The notes under the pieces: model-generated
What the model saw: the letters and a program-made list of their open reading frames with translations, nothing else
Told to the model about the DNA's origin: nothing
Database searches by the model: none
DNA from: Comamonas odontotermitis
Lineage (GTDB): Bacteria; Pseudomonadota; Gammaproteobacteria; Burkholderiales; Burkholderiaceae_C
Direction: 5' to 3'
Assembly (NCBI RefSeq): GCF_020080045.1
Contig: NZ_CP083451.1
Span: forward strand, 2,046,001-2,110,000
Length of the DNA: 64,000 bases
In this document: positions 46,577 to 54,886 of the stretch, piece after piece
Position numbering within the stretch: position 1 is the stretch's first letter
How the letters are laid out: each line of letters opens with the position of its first letter
Position numbers and translations under genes: made by a program

Positions 46577-47536
46577 ATGGCGGTGATGGTGTCTTTGGTT
46601 CCGGTGGTGGTGCTCATTGCACTGGGTTATCTGCTGGGACGTCTGGGTTGGGTCAAGGCCACGTCGGTGCGCGATCTGTCGAACATCGTCTTTCTGGTGC
46701 TGACGCCCGCGCTGCTGTTTCGCACCATGAGCCAGGTGCGCGTGCAGGATCTGAACCTGCAGACCATTGCGGTGTACTTCACGGCAGCCGGGCTGCTGTT
46801 TGCCGCCACCCTGCTGTGGCAGGGCTTCAGCACGCTCGGGGCTGCCCGCGCGTTGGCGCATTGCTTCAGCAACAACATCATGGTGGGTGTGCCGCTGGTG
46901 GGCGTGGTCTTCGGGCAGGAGGGGCTGGTAACCCTGTTCACCATCATCTCGGTGCACGCGCTGATCCTGATGACGGCGGCAACCCTGGTGTTCGAGCTGG
47001 CTGTGATGCGCCAGCAGCATGCCGCCAGCGGCGGGCCGCGCAGCTATCGATCCATGGCGGTCACGGTAGGAAGGGCGCTGAAAAACGGCATCATCCATCC
47101 CATCCCATTGCCCATCATTTGCGGCCTGCTGTTTGCCCAGACGGGGCTGCAACTGCCCGAGCTGATCGACAAGCCGCTGGCCATGCTGGCCCAGGCCCTG
47201 GGGCCGGTTGCGCTGATGCTGGTGGGCATTACGCTGTTCTACAGTGCGGTGGGCCGCTATGCCCGGCAGGCAAGCCGCATTGCCGCCATCAAGCTGCTGG
47301 TGCATCCGGCGCTGCTGCTGGCGGTGGGGTGGCTGTGGGGCCTGCGCGGCATGCCGCTCGTGGTACTGGCCACCGCGGCGGCCTTGCCCGTGGGAGCCAA
47401 TGTGTTTCTATTCACCCAGCGCTATGAGGTGGGGCGCGAGGAGGTGACGGCCAGCATCGCGGTTTCTACAAGCTTTGCGCTGGTAACGATTCCGCTCATT
47501 CTGCTGGCCTTGGCGCCGATGCTCAAGACGGGCTGA
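46577..47536 (+). CDS. AEC-family (auxin efflux carrier-like) transporter
   Basis: An inner-membrane carrier of 319 residues with ten predicted helices in two five-helix halves. Typical features are LIALGYLLGRLGWV at the start, the half-helix HCFSNNIMVGVPLVGVVFGQEG and PVGANVFLFTQRYEVGREEVTASIAVS near the end. Bacterial AEC proteins export or import organic acids such as malate or malonate; the substrate here is unknown. The start is taken as ATG 46577 rather than GTG 46568. It converges on the GNAT gene. Confidence 0.85.
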   Translation: MAVMVSLVPVVVLIALGYLLGRLGWVKATSVRDLSNIVFLVLTPALLFRTMSQVRVQDLNLQTIAVYFTAAGLLFAATLLWQGFSTLGAARALAHCFSNNIMVGVPLVGVVFGQEGLVTLFTIISVHALILMTAATLVFELAVMRQQHAASGGPRSYRSMAVTVGRALKNGIIHPIPLPIICGLLFAQTGLQLPELIDKPLAMLAQALGPVALMLVGITLFYSAVGRYARQASRIAAIKLLVHPALLLAVGWLWGLRGMPLVVLATAAALPVGANVFLFTQRYEVGREEVTASIAVSTSFALVTIPLILLALAPMLKTG

Positions 47537-47562
47537 TGCCGTGCCCTTTATGGTGCTTTCGC

Positions 47563-48129
47563 TTATGGAACGGGCGCGGCATGCAGCCACCATTGCATCA
47601 GGTGCTCGTCATGCAGCGTGCCATCGATGCACAGCGCGGCAGGCTCGGTGCCGTAGACGGAAAATCCGGCCGCCTGGTACAGCTGCAGTGCAGCGCGGTT
47701 GCCGGCGTTGACGCTGAGCTTGACCAGCAAGGCGCCTGGAACCGTTCTGGCAAAGGCCAGCGCTTCCGCCAGCATGGCACGGGCGATGCCGCCGCTTCGG
47801 TGCAGGGGCGATACATACACGCCCCAGATCAGCAGCTGATGCTGCTGCTTGACGGAAGTCAATCGCCGTATGCCCATGGTACCCACCAGCTGCTCGCCGA
47901 TGAAGGCGCCCAGAATGCCGCGCTCCCGCGCTTGCCCCTCGGGTTGAACCAGCCGCTGCCGCACGACGTCCACGGGCTCGTCCTTCTCTTCTGCGTAGCT
48001 GGAGCCGAAGGCGGTGGGCGCTTCGCGCAGGCCCGAAAGGCGCAGGGCCTGGAACGCGGGGGCATCCTCCGGGCCAATCCAGCGGATCTGCACAGTAGCA
48101 GACAACTCGCCTAATGGCGGGGCCGCCAT
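47563..48129 (-). CDS. GNAT-family N-acetyltransferase
   Basis: A single-domain acetyltransferase of 188 residues. The acetyl-CoA loop is in WGVYVSPLHRSGGIARAMLAEAL (R/Q-x2-G-x-A type), and the C-terminal LYQAAGFSVYGTEP is the usual last strand. The substrate is unknown. The ATG overlaps the pdxH stop as TGATG, which implies translational coupling with the vitamin B6 gene. Confidence 0.85.
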   Translation of the reverse strand: MAAPPLGELSATVQIRWIGPEDAPAFQALRLSGLREAPTAFGSSYAEEKDEPVDVVRQRLVQPEGQARERGILGAFIGEQLVGTMGIRRLTSVKQQHQLLIWGVYVSPLHRSGGIARAMLAEALAFARTVPGALLVKLSVNAGNRAALQLYQAAGFSVYGTEPAALCIDGTLHDEHLMQWWLHAAPVP

Positions 48130-48776
48130 CACGGAGCCAGGCGCTCGCGCACCCATTCGCTGCCTTCCAGCCGGTAGCGCAGGCGGTCGTGCAAGCGGCT
48201 CTTGCGGCCTTGCCAGAATTCCCAGGTATCGGGCACGAGCCGGAAACCGCCCCAGTGCGGCGGGCGCGGCGGCTTGAGCATGAACTGCGCACCGTACTTG
48301 GCGGCGTTGGTGACGAGCACCGTGCGGCTCTCGATCACCTGGCTTTGCGGGCTGGCCCAGGCGCCAATGCGCGAATCGAGCGGACGGCTGTTGAAGTAGG
48401 CGTCGCTTTCCGCGTCGCTCACCTTTTCCACCCGGCCTTCAATGCGCACCACGCGCTCCAGCTCCACCCAGTGGAACATCAATGCGGCAAAGGGGTTGCC
48501 TGCAATTTCGCGGCCTTTGCGGCTGTCGTAGTTGGTGTACCAGACGATGCCGCGCTCGTCATAGCCCTTGATGAGCACGATGCGCGTGCTGGGCCGTGCA
48601 TCGGCGCCCACGGTGGCCACGGTCATCGCATTGGGCTCGGGCAGCTGCGCGGCCACGGCCTCGTTCATCCAGCGGTCAAACTGGTCGATGGGGGCAGGGG
48701 CCGATGCAGATTCATTCAATTCTGCGCGCTCATAGCTCTTGCGCAGGTCGGCAATGGAGTGGGACAGTTCGCTCAT
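48129..48776 (-). CDS. pdxH: Pyridoxamine/pyridoxine 5'-phosphate oxidase
   Basis: FMN-dependent enzyme that makes pyridoxal 5'-phosphate, 215 residues. FMN and substrate motifs are clear: [27 protein letters not shown] is split across the FMN-binding strands, [19 protein letters not shown] follows, and the C-terminal [10 protein letters not shown] with [18 protein letters not shown] is the family end. The start at 48776 gives [15 protein letters not shown], typical of PdxH. First gene of a two-gene unit with the GNAT gene. Confidence 0.95.
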   Translation of the reverse strand: MSELSHSIADLRKSYERAELNESASAPAPIDQFDRWMNEAVAAQLPEPNAMTVATVGADARPSTRIVLIKGYDERGIVWYTNYDSRKGREIAGNPFAALMFHWVELERVVRIEGRVEKVSDAESDAYFNSRPLDSRIGAWASPQSQVIESRTVLVTNAAKYGAQFMLKPPRPPHWGGFRLVPDTWEFWQGRKSRLHDRLRYRLEGSEWVRERLAP

Positions 48777-48933
48777 GGTTTGATTGTGCACTGCTTTGCG
48801 GCGGGCAGAGCGCGGCGGGCCATGCCCCAAATCAAAAGCCTGCGGGCGCAATGCACGCAGGCTTTGTCATCGTGAACATGCCGCGCAGGCATTCCGCTCA
48901 ATGCGGAGTGCTGCGGATGGCGTCGCGTGCGGC

Positions 48934-49470
48934 TTACTGGATGACGCCGCAGCCGATGCGTGCGCCGGAGTTACCCGTAGGCTGGGTCGTGAAGTCGTCC
49001 TTGTCCTTGTGCACCACCACGGCGCGCCCCTTCACATCGCTGGGCTGGCCGGTACCGATCGAGATGTTCTTGGTTTCGTAGATGAGGGTGGCAACGCCGG
49101 TGCTGTCGGCCATCAGGCTGGGCAGGTCTCCCACATGCGACTGCGGGCCGGCCTTGCCGTGCTGGTGGCCGGTCGGGTTGTAGTGGCCGCCTGCGCTCAT
49201 GGCATCGGGGGCGGAGCAGTTGCCGTTTTCATGGATGTGAAAACCGCGTTCGCTGTTGGGCGGCAGGCCGGTGACCTGGGCGTTCACGCGCACGGTGTCC
49301 TGGCCTGCCTGGTAGAAGCGGATGTAGCCGCTGATGTTGTTGCCTGCAGTGGGCTTGATGATGGCTTCTGCCACCGGTGCGGAGCGGTCGGTGCTCGCAC
49401 AGGCGCTCAGCAGGGCCGCCAGCGCTGCAGCGCCAGCGATGGCGGCGAATCGAATGCTTGGTTGTGCCAT
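48934..49470 (-). CDS. sodC: Cu/Zn superoxide dismutase, lipoprotein form
   Basis: Periplasmic superoxide dismutase, 178 residues. The signal peptide ends in a lipobox (LLSACAS), so the enzyme is predicted to be lipid-anchored. Copper and zinc ligands are in GFHIHENGNC, GGHYNPTGHQHG and VVVHKDKDD, and the C-terminal GNSGARIGCGVI with the disulphide cysteine is intact. AGGAGG-like sequence (CTGGAGGAAAACC) before the ATG is a strong ribosome site. It stands alone. It complements the SoxR oxidative-stress circuit at the other end of the window functionally but not by linkage. Confidence 0.95.
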   Translation of the reverse strand: MAQPSIRFAAIAGAAALAALLSACASTDRSAPVAEAIIKPTAGNNISGYIRFYQAGQDTVRVNAQVTGLPPNSERGFHIHENGNCSAPDAMSAGGHYNPTGHQHGKAGPQSHVGDLPSLMADSTGVATLIYETKNISIGTGQPSDVKGRAVVVHKDKDDFTTQPTGNSGARIGCGVIQ

Positions 49471-49594
49471 GGTTTTCCTCCAGGTGATCGGTTCTCAAAA
49501 GGCAGTGCAGACAAAGGCTGCCTGCTGTGCCTCGACTGGTGTTTGTAACACGCCATCTGCTATCAATTTGTAGTCCTGCAGCTTTAGCTGACGC

Positions 49595-50521
49595 TCATTG
49601 ACGTTGTGGATGTATCAACAAGTTAGCCATCCGGTCCCACACCGCCTGTGCTGCTGCAGGCAGGCTGCGCTGGCGGCGGCGCACCAGCATGATGGCGCGT
49701 TCCACCTGCGGCGTCAGATCAGCCACCAGCAGGCCCGGTAGTCCCTGCGGCGGAATGGCCAGGCGCGGCATGATGCTGATGCCGATACCCGCCTCCACCA
49801 TCCGAAAGGCGGTGGTGACATGGCCCACCTCCTGCACCACGGGGCAATGCGCAGGCCCGCAGCCATGCGCCAGCAGGGCCGAATCCATGAGCCGGCGGCT
49901 GCCCGAGGCATGGTCCAGCAGCACCAAGGGCAGCCCCTGCAACTGGGCCCAGCCAAGCGTGATGGCCGCGCTGTCGGCCTGGCCCCGTACCAGCGCGTGG
50001 CTGGCGGGCAGCACGGCCACAAAGGGATCGTGCAGCAGGGTGACGTGCTCCAGATCACCCAGCTCTGGTGGCTCCACCACCACGCCAAAGTGCACGTCGC
50101 CATTGCGCACCTGGGCCAGCACCTCCTGCTGGAGCCTGTCTACCAGCTGCAATTGCACCTCCGGCAGATCACGGCTGCAGGCGGCAATGCAGGCGGGCAT
50201 CAGCGCTGCCGACAGGGTAGGGCTGCTGGCCACACGCACCACACCGCGCGCGGCCTGGCCCACGTCAGCCACCTCGTCCAGCGCGTCGGCCAGTTCTTGC
50301 AGCAGGGGTGCCACGCGCTGGGTGAGCAACTGGCCCGCCTGGGTGAGCAGCACTTCGCGTGTGGTGCGGTCGAGCAGCCGCACATTGAGCTGGCCTTCCA
50401 GTTCCACCATGGCACGGCTGACGGCTGATTGCGTCAGGCCCAGGGCCTGACCCGTCTGGCTGAAGCTGTGGCTCTGGGCCAGGGCCATGAAAACCTGCAG
50501 TTGGCGGAGGGTGACATGCAT
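49595..50521 (-). CDS. LysR-family transcriptional regulator
   Basis: A 308-residue LysR-type regulator. The N-terminal helix-turn-helix (MHVTLRQLQVFMALAQSHSF, then TQSAVSRAMVELE) is followed by a two-lobed effector domain (about 90-295). It is divergent from a BASS-family transporter gene with 178 bases between starts, so it probably regulates that gene and responds to its substrate. A dispersed repeat and a small perfect palindrome (AAATTAATTT, 50657-50666) lie between them. Confidence 0.9.
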   Translation of the reverse strand: MHVTLRQLQVFMALAQSHSFSQTGQALGLTQSAVSRAMVELEGQLNVRLLDRTTREVLLTQAGQLLTQRVAPLLQELADALDEVADVGQAARGVVRVASSPTLSAALMPACIAACSRDLPEVQLQLVDRLQQEVLAQVRNGDVHFGVVVEPPELGDLEHVTLLHDPFVAVLPASHALVRGQADSAAITLGWAQLQGLPLVLLDHASGSRRLMDSALLAHGCGPAHCPVVQEVGHVTTAFRMVEAGIGISIMPRLAIPPQGLPGLLVADLTPQVERAIMLVRRRQRSLPAAAQAVWDRMANLLIHPQRQ

Positions 50522-50552
50522 GGTGCGGTGTGTGGGAGTGGGGTGTTATTAA

Positions 50553-50590
50553 TTTGATAGCAACTGGCGCTTGCCAGATAAGCCCTTGTG
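50553..50590 (+). repeat. Dispersed repeat (TTTGATAGC / GCGCTT family), copy 7
   Basis: TTTGATAGCAACTGGCGCTT followed by an imperfect AAGCcC arm. It lies in the regulatory region between the LysR gene and the BASS transporter, unlike most copies, which follow stop codons. Confidence 0.55.
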
Positions 50591-50699
50591 TTCAAAGTGG
50601 CTTGTGTTTCTGTACCAAAGAATGATATATGACTGAAAATCATCAATCTATCTTATAAATTAATTTTACTTTTGGTGGCCGCTGGCGTCCAATGCGGGC

Positions 50700-51695
50700 A
50701 TGAAATTCCGCCCCGATAACTTCACCCTGATGCTGGTGGCCGTCGTGCTGCTGGCCAGCTTTCTCCCCGCGACCGGCGATGTCGCATCCATTCTGGAGAA
50801 GGTGACCACCGCCGCCGTGGCGCTGCTGTTCTTTCTGCACGGCGCCAAGCTCTCGCGCAAGGCGGTACTCGACGGCATCATGCACTGGCGCCTGCACCTG
50901 TTCATCGTGCTCAGCACCTTTGCCCTGTTTCCGCTGCTGGGCTGGCTGCTCAAGCCGGTGCTCACGCCGCTGGTATCGCCGCAAATTTATGTGGGCGTGA
51001 TGTTCCTGTGCGTGCTGCCATCCACGGTGCAGTCGTCCATTGCCTTTGTGTCGATGGCGCGCGGCAATATTCCAGCGGCCATCTGCAGCGCCTCGGCTTC
51101 TACCTTGCTGGGCGTGTTCATCACACCGCTGCTGGTGAGCATTTTCGTGACCGAGCACGGCGCCAGCGGCTCGTTTGTTGATGCCGTGGTCAAGATCCTG
51201 TTGCAACTGATGCTGCCTTTCGCGCTGGGCCATTTGCTGCAGCGCTGGGTGGGCCCTTTCATCAAGGCCCACGGCAAGCTCACCAAGGTGGTCGATCAGG
51301 GCTCGATTCTGCTGGTGGTCTACACCGCTTTCAGCGCGGCTGTCGTGCAAGGCATCTGGCGGCAGGTATCGGTAAGCACCCTGGTGGGGCTGCTGGTGAT
51401 CTGCGCCATCATCCTGGCTCTGGCGCTGTTCCTGACAACCTTCCTCTCGCGGCGCTTGGGCTTTAACAAGGAAGACGAGATCACCGCCGTCTTCTGCGGC
51501 AGCAAGAAAAGCCTGGTGAGCGGGGTGCCGATGGCCAAGGTGCTGTTTGCCAGCAGCACGGTGGGCATGATGGTGCTGCCGTTGATGCTGTTCCACCAGA
51601 TGCAGCTGATGGTGTGCGCGGTGCTCGCGGCCCGGTATGCCCGGCGGGCGGAGCTGATCGAAGGCGAAGCCGTTGCAGCGGCAGCCGCCAAATAA
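50700..51695 (+). CDS. Bile acid:sodium symporter family (BASS/YfeH-like) transporter
   Basis: A membrane carrier of 331 residues with about ten helices. The crossover-motif regions VLPSTVQSSIAFVSMARGN and CGSKKSLVSGVPMAKVLF are diagnostic of the SBF-like / P7-type group. Members carry organic anions with sodium; the substrate here is unknown. The start at 50700 lacks a clear ribosome site. The gene is followed by a Bug-type binding protein after 39 bases, and the LysR regulator is divergent. Confidence 0.87.
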   Translation: MKFRPDNFTLMLVAVVLLASFLPATGDVASILEKVTTAAVALLFFLHGAKLSRKAVLDGIMHWRLHLFIVLSTFALFPLLGWLLKPVLTPLVSPQIYVGVMFLCVLPSTVQSSIAFVSMARGNIPAAICSASASTLLGVFITPLLVSIFVTEHGASGSFVDAVVKILLQLMLPFALGHLLQRWVGPFIKAHGKLTKVVDQGSILLVVYTAFSAAVVQGIWRQVSVSTLVGLLVICAIILALALFLTTFLSRRLGFNKEDEITAVFCGSKKSLVSGVPMAKVLFASSTVGMMVLPLMLFHQMQLMVCAVLAARYARRAELIEGEAVAAAAAK

Positions 51696-51734
51696 AGAAC
51701 TCAGATAGACAGAAAAGCCCAAGGAGACACTGGC

Positions 51735-52709
51735 ATGACACCTTTTATCGCGCGCCGCGCACTGCTGGCCGCCGCTGTTGCCGCGCTGAGCACAGGCACC
51801 CAGGCTGCAGAGCCAGCATTCCCCTCAGGCCCCATGCGCATGGTGGTCGGCTTTGCAGCCGGTGGCGGCAACGACATCCTCGCCCGCGTGATCGCCAGGG
51901 AGCTGCAGCAGCGCCTGGGCCAGCCCGTGGTGGTGGAGAACAAGCCCGGCGCGGGTGGCCTGATCGCAGGCGATATCGTTGCCAAGGCGCCTGCCAATGG
52001 CCTGACCCTGCTGCTCGGCTCGATGGGCGCGCAAACGGTGGCCCCCAGTCTGATGGCCAAGCCGCCATACGACCCGCGCACCGGTCTGGCGGCTGTCACC
52101 CTGGTGGCCGATTCGGGGAACGTGCTGCTCATCCACAGCAAACTCCCCTACAAGAGCGCCAAGGACGTGATCGATGCCGCCCGCAAGCAGCCGGGCAAGC
52201 TCAGCTATGGCTCCAGCGGGCAGGGCTCCACGCTGCACCTGGCGGGAGCCCTGTTTGCGCAGCAGGCCAAGGTGGACATGCTGCATGTGCCGTACAAGGG
52301 CAACTCGCAGGCCATCACCGACCTCTCGGGCGGCCAGGTCGACATGGCGTTCTCCGGCATTCCACCCGCCCTGGCTTCGGTGCGCACAGGGCAGACGCGC
52401 ATGCTGGCGGTCACCACCGCCAAGCGCCTCAAATCCTTGCCCGATGTGCCGACGGTGGCAGAGTCGGGCTTGCCGGGCTATGCGTTTTCGTCCTGGTATG
52501 GCGTGCTGACGACGGGCGGCACACCGGCCCCCATCATCGAGCGGCTGGCTGCGGAAATCCATGCCATCGTCGCCAAGCCCGAGGTGCGCGAGGTGTTTGC
52601 CCAGCAGGGCGTGGAGCCCGAAACCAGTACCCCGGCTGAATTTCAGCGCATGATCGATGCCGAACTCACCCGCTGGGCCCGGGATGTGAAGACGCTGGGC
52701 ATCCTGTAG
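51735..52709 (+). CDS. Bug/TctC-family tripartite tricarboxylate transporter substrate-binding protein
   Basis: A periplasmic binding protein of 324 residues. It has a Tat/Sec-like signal (RRALLAAAVAALSTGTQA-AE), and the family string PMRMVVGFAAGGGNDILARV, VENKPGAGGLIAGDIVAKA, and DIPTVAESGLPGY-type motif near 240. Bug proteins bind carboxylates for TctAB transporters; there is no TctAB here. Orphan Bugs of this kind are abundant in Comamonadaceae and Bordetella. AAGGAGA precedes the ATG. It is cotranscribed with the BASS carrier by spacing. Confidence 0.9.
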   Translation: MTPFIARRALLAAAVAALSTGTQAAEPAFPSGPMRMVVGFAAGGGNDILARVIARELQQRLGQPVVVENKPGAGGLIAGDIVAKAPANGLTLLLGSMGAQTVAPSLMAKPPYDPRTGLAAVTLVADSGNVLLIHSKLPYKSAKDVIDAARKQPGKLSYGSSGQGSTLHLAGALFAQQAKVDMLHVPYKGNSQAITDLSGGQVDMAFSGIPPALASVRTGQTRMLAVTTAKRLKSLPDVPTVAESGLPGYAFSSWYGVLTTGGTPAPIIERLAAEIHAIVAKPEVREVFAQQGVEPETSTPAEFQRMIDAELTRWARDVKTLGIL

Positions 52710-52716
52710 GCCGCAG

Positions 52717-53202
52717 CTATTTGAGCGCTGGCGTGAAGGTGATCTCGTATTTCTCCAGCGCAGGCCCCACATCCAGCCGCATCTGGCGGCGTTTGGCTGT
52801 CTTGGGGCCGCCCAGCACCTGGGCGGTGATGCGGATGCCCTTGCCCTGCGCGCTGCAGCGCAGGTTCTGCAGCGTCAAACCGGCCTTGTCGTCGTTGATT
52901 TCTGCAAACCCCAGGGTGTGGGCTGCCACGCCGCGCCAGCTGCCTGCGCCTTCGGGCTGGTTCATCCACTGCACAAACAGCACCGATTGGCCGTTCTGCT
53001 CGCCCAGCACCACACGGTAGGGCTGGGCAGATTTGCTGCTGCCGCTGTTGCGGTTGCCGCACAGCTGGACGCTGACCACCGCGTCGGCCACGGCAAAGTT
53101 GTTGATCTTGGGCTCTGCCGCCTGCAAGGGCAGGCTGGCAGCGAGCGGTGACAGGCAGATGGCCGCCATGGCGGCAAGACGAGAGAGGGTGCGGTAACGC
53201 AT
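52717..53202 (-). CDS. Secreted hypothetical protein
   Basis: A 161-residue protein with a signal peptide (AAMAAICLSPLAASLPLQA, then AEPKINN), so it is probably periplasmic. The mature part is rich in beta-strand patterns and has two cysteines (VQLCGNRN and NLRCSAQG) that could form a disulphide. I do not recognise the family. The start at 53202 gives MRYRTLSRLAAMAAI; a longer frame to 53247 lacks a signal-like beginning. It converges on the Bug gene with seven bases between stops. Confidence 0.65.
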   Translation of the reverse strand: MRYRTLSRLAAMAAICLSPLAASLPLQAAEPKINNFAVADAVVSVQLCGNRNSGSSKSAQPYRVVLGEQNGQSVLFVQWMNQPEGAGSWRGVAAHTLGFAEINDDKAGLTLQNLRCSAQGKGIRITAQVLGGPKTAKRRQMRLDVGPALEKYEITFTPALK

Positions 53203-53442
53203 GAAGCAATCAATCAGGAAGGCAGCCTGCAGTCCATTGCGGTCCATCGCAGGCCATCATGGCGCCAGGGCCGGTGCCCATGCCAAAGCGGCAATCATAG
53301 GCCTCGCGGGGTGCCAGGTGTGCGGGGCGACCCTCGCAAGCCGCAAATTTGCGCAAAACATCGCAAGCGATTGCAAGAACCCGGAGCAATCAAGGATTTG
53401 CCCGGGTAAAAAAATAGAGGCGAAACAGGGGCAAAACAGGGC
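53203..53442. other. Intergenic stretch, no feature seen
   Basis: About 240 bases between two minus-strand genes. No convincing coding frame or hairpin was found. It should contain the promoter of the secreted hypothetical. Confidence 0.35.
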
Positions 53443-54606
53443 TTACGCCGCCTGCTGGCTGGCAATGGCCTGCGCCAGCCGCAGCATGCTCAGCGGCGCA
53501 CAGCCCTCGGCCTCGTTGCTGATCGTCACATAGGCCTGCTGGCCCTTGCCGCAGATGCCGGCAACGGTGCGGGCCAGCGCTTCGAGCGTCGCATCATCGG
53601 GCTGTTGAATGCGGTCAAACGGCGCCAGCTTCTGCTCGGCCTCGGCATAGCCGTAGGGGCCGAAGACCGGGTTCACATTCCAGCGGCACACCAGCGGGCC
53701 GGGCCACAGGGCGCGCAGCAGTGGTAGCTGCTCTGCAATCCGTGGCATCTTGGCGTGCAGGCCCAGGCAATAGGTGGCGCCGCTGTTGCGCAGAATCCGG
53801 GCAAACTGCGGCGCAACGTCGGGGCGCAGCCAGTCGGGGTCGCGCACCTCGTAGGCAATAATGGGCCGTGCTTCCTCTGGCAAACTGGCCAGCTGCGCTT
53901 GCACAGCAAGCGCCAGCTGCTCCAGTTCTGATAGCGTTTGCTGCATGCGAATGAGTCGCCCCATCGGCAGGGGGCTGAGCTGAAACAACAGCACGCCCAG
54001 CTTGCTGCCCAGGCCTTCGCACGCAGGGCGCACATAGGTGTCCAGCGCCAGATCGGGGTTCAGAAACACCGGATTGGCTTCGCGGCCCCGGCCTTCCTCA
54101 CCGCGCACCTGCGCATCGCACACCAGCGAAGGTGCTTTGACGACAAAGCGAAAATCCTCCGGCACCTGGGCGGCGTACACCGCGTATTCCGATGCCGCCA
54201 GTGGCCGGTAAAAGCTGCGGTCAATGCTCACGGTGCGCAGCAGCGGATGCTGCGAATAGGCGGTCAGGCCCCGCTGCGCCAGAATGCGCTCGCTATAGGC
54301 CTTGGCCCACACCAGCCCCTGCCAGCCCGGGTACGACCACGACGATCCGCCCAGCCGCAGCAGGGCAGGCAGGCGCTCTGCCAACCCGTCACCCAGCAGG
54401 GGCTGGGCAGGGGCCACGGTCTGGGCGCGGCTGCGTGGCGTGGCCGGCGCAGTGGTCGCGGTTGCAGTAGCCTCCTCAATGGACTGGGCGGCTGGCGTAG
54501 CCGCGCCAGACCCGGGCTGTGCGGGCGCGGCCGGGTGCGCATCACCGTGACCGGCAGCACCTGTGTCACCAAACAAGTCGAACGTGGAATCAGTTGCGCG
54601 AGACAT
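53443..54606 (-). CDS. DUF72-domain (YecE-like) TIM-barrel protein
   Basis: A 387-residue protein. The DUF72 domain begins near residue 85 with LRLGGSSWSYPGWQGLVW and contains PEDFRFVVKAPSLV, and near the end WNVNPVFGPYGYAEAE and YVTISNEAEGCAPLS. The family is a TIM barrel of unknown activity. The first 80 residues are Ala/Thr/Pro-rich and disordered, much longer than in YecE. The start at 54606 (MSRATDSTFDLFGD) is chosen for its protein-like opening; upstream codons are not convincing. Divergent from tex. Confidence 0.82.
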   Translation of the reverse strand: MSRATDSTFDLFGDTGAAGHGDAHPAAPAQPGSGAATPAAQSIEEATATATTAPATPRSRAQTVAPAQPLLGDGLAERLPALLRLGGSSWSYPGWQGLVWAKAYSERILAQRGLTAYSQHPLLRTVSIDRSFYRPLAASEYAVYAAQVPEDFRFVVKAPSLVCDAQVRGEEGRGREANPVFLNPDLALDTYVRPACEGLGSKLGVLLFQLSPLPMGRLIRMQQTLSELEQLALAVQAQLASLPEEARPIIAYEVRDPDWLRPDVAPQFARILRNSGATYCLGLHAKMPRIAEQLPLLRALWPGPLVCRWNVNPVFGPYGYAEAEQKLAPFDRIQQPDDATLEALARTVAGICGKGQQAYVTISNEAEGCAPLSMLRLAQAIASQQAA

Positions 54607-54761
54607 GGCAGAGGGCAGATACGGACAAAACGGCAGCGCAGGGGGGGTGAAACATCCAAAAGTGGCCCGCCGAGTGTAGAGCCTGCCGGGCAGACTGCAA
54701 CGCTGCGCGTATTCGCATTGTTTTACGATTCTGCCTAAATTGGAGTTTTGCGCACGTCCTT

Positions 54762-54787
54762 CAAGCGCCAAAAGCTATTAAAAGTGT
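54762..54787 (-). repeat. Dispersed repeat (AATAGC / GCGCTT family), copy 8
   Basis: Minus strand: TTTTAATAGCTTTTGGCGCTT. It lies in the 280-base gap between the divergent DUF72 and tex genes (54607-54886), which holds no other gene. Confidence 0.45.
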
Positions 54788-54886
54788 AGCGATGCGTCAT
54801 AACCCCTGTGCTTATCACCAGTAGGTGCCGCTGCCTATGGCACACTCGGCGTCTTTGCCAGAAATGCATTGGAGCGAGAGTCAAGC

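Noticed and set aside
47537-47562. Terminator between the convergent AEC and GNAT genes
   Set aside because: Only 26 bases lie between the stops and no stable hairpin is present.
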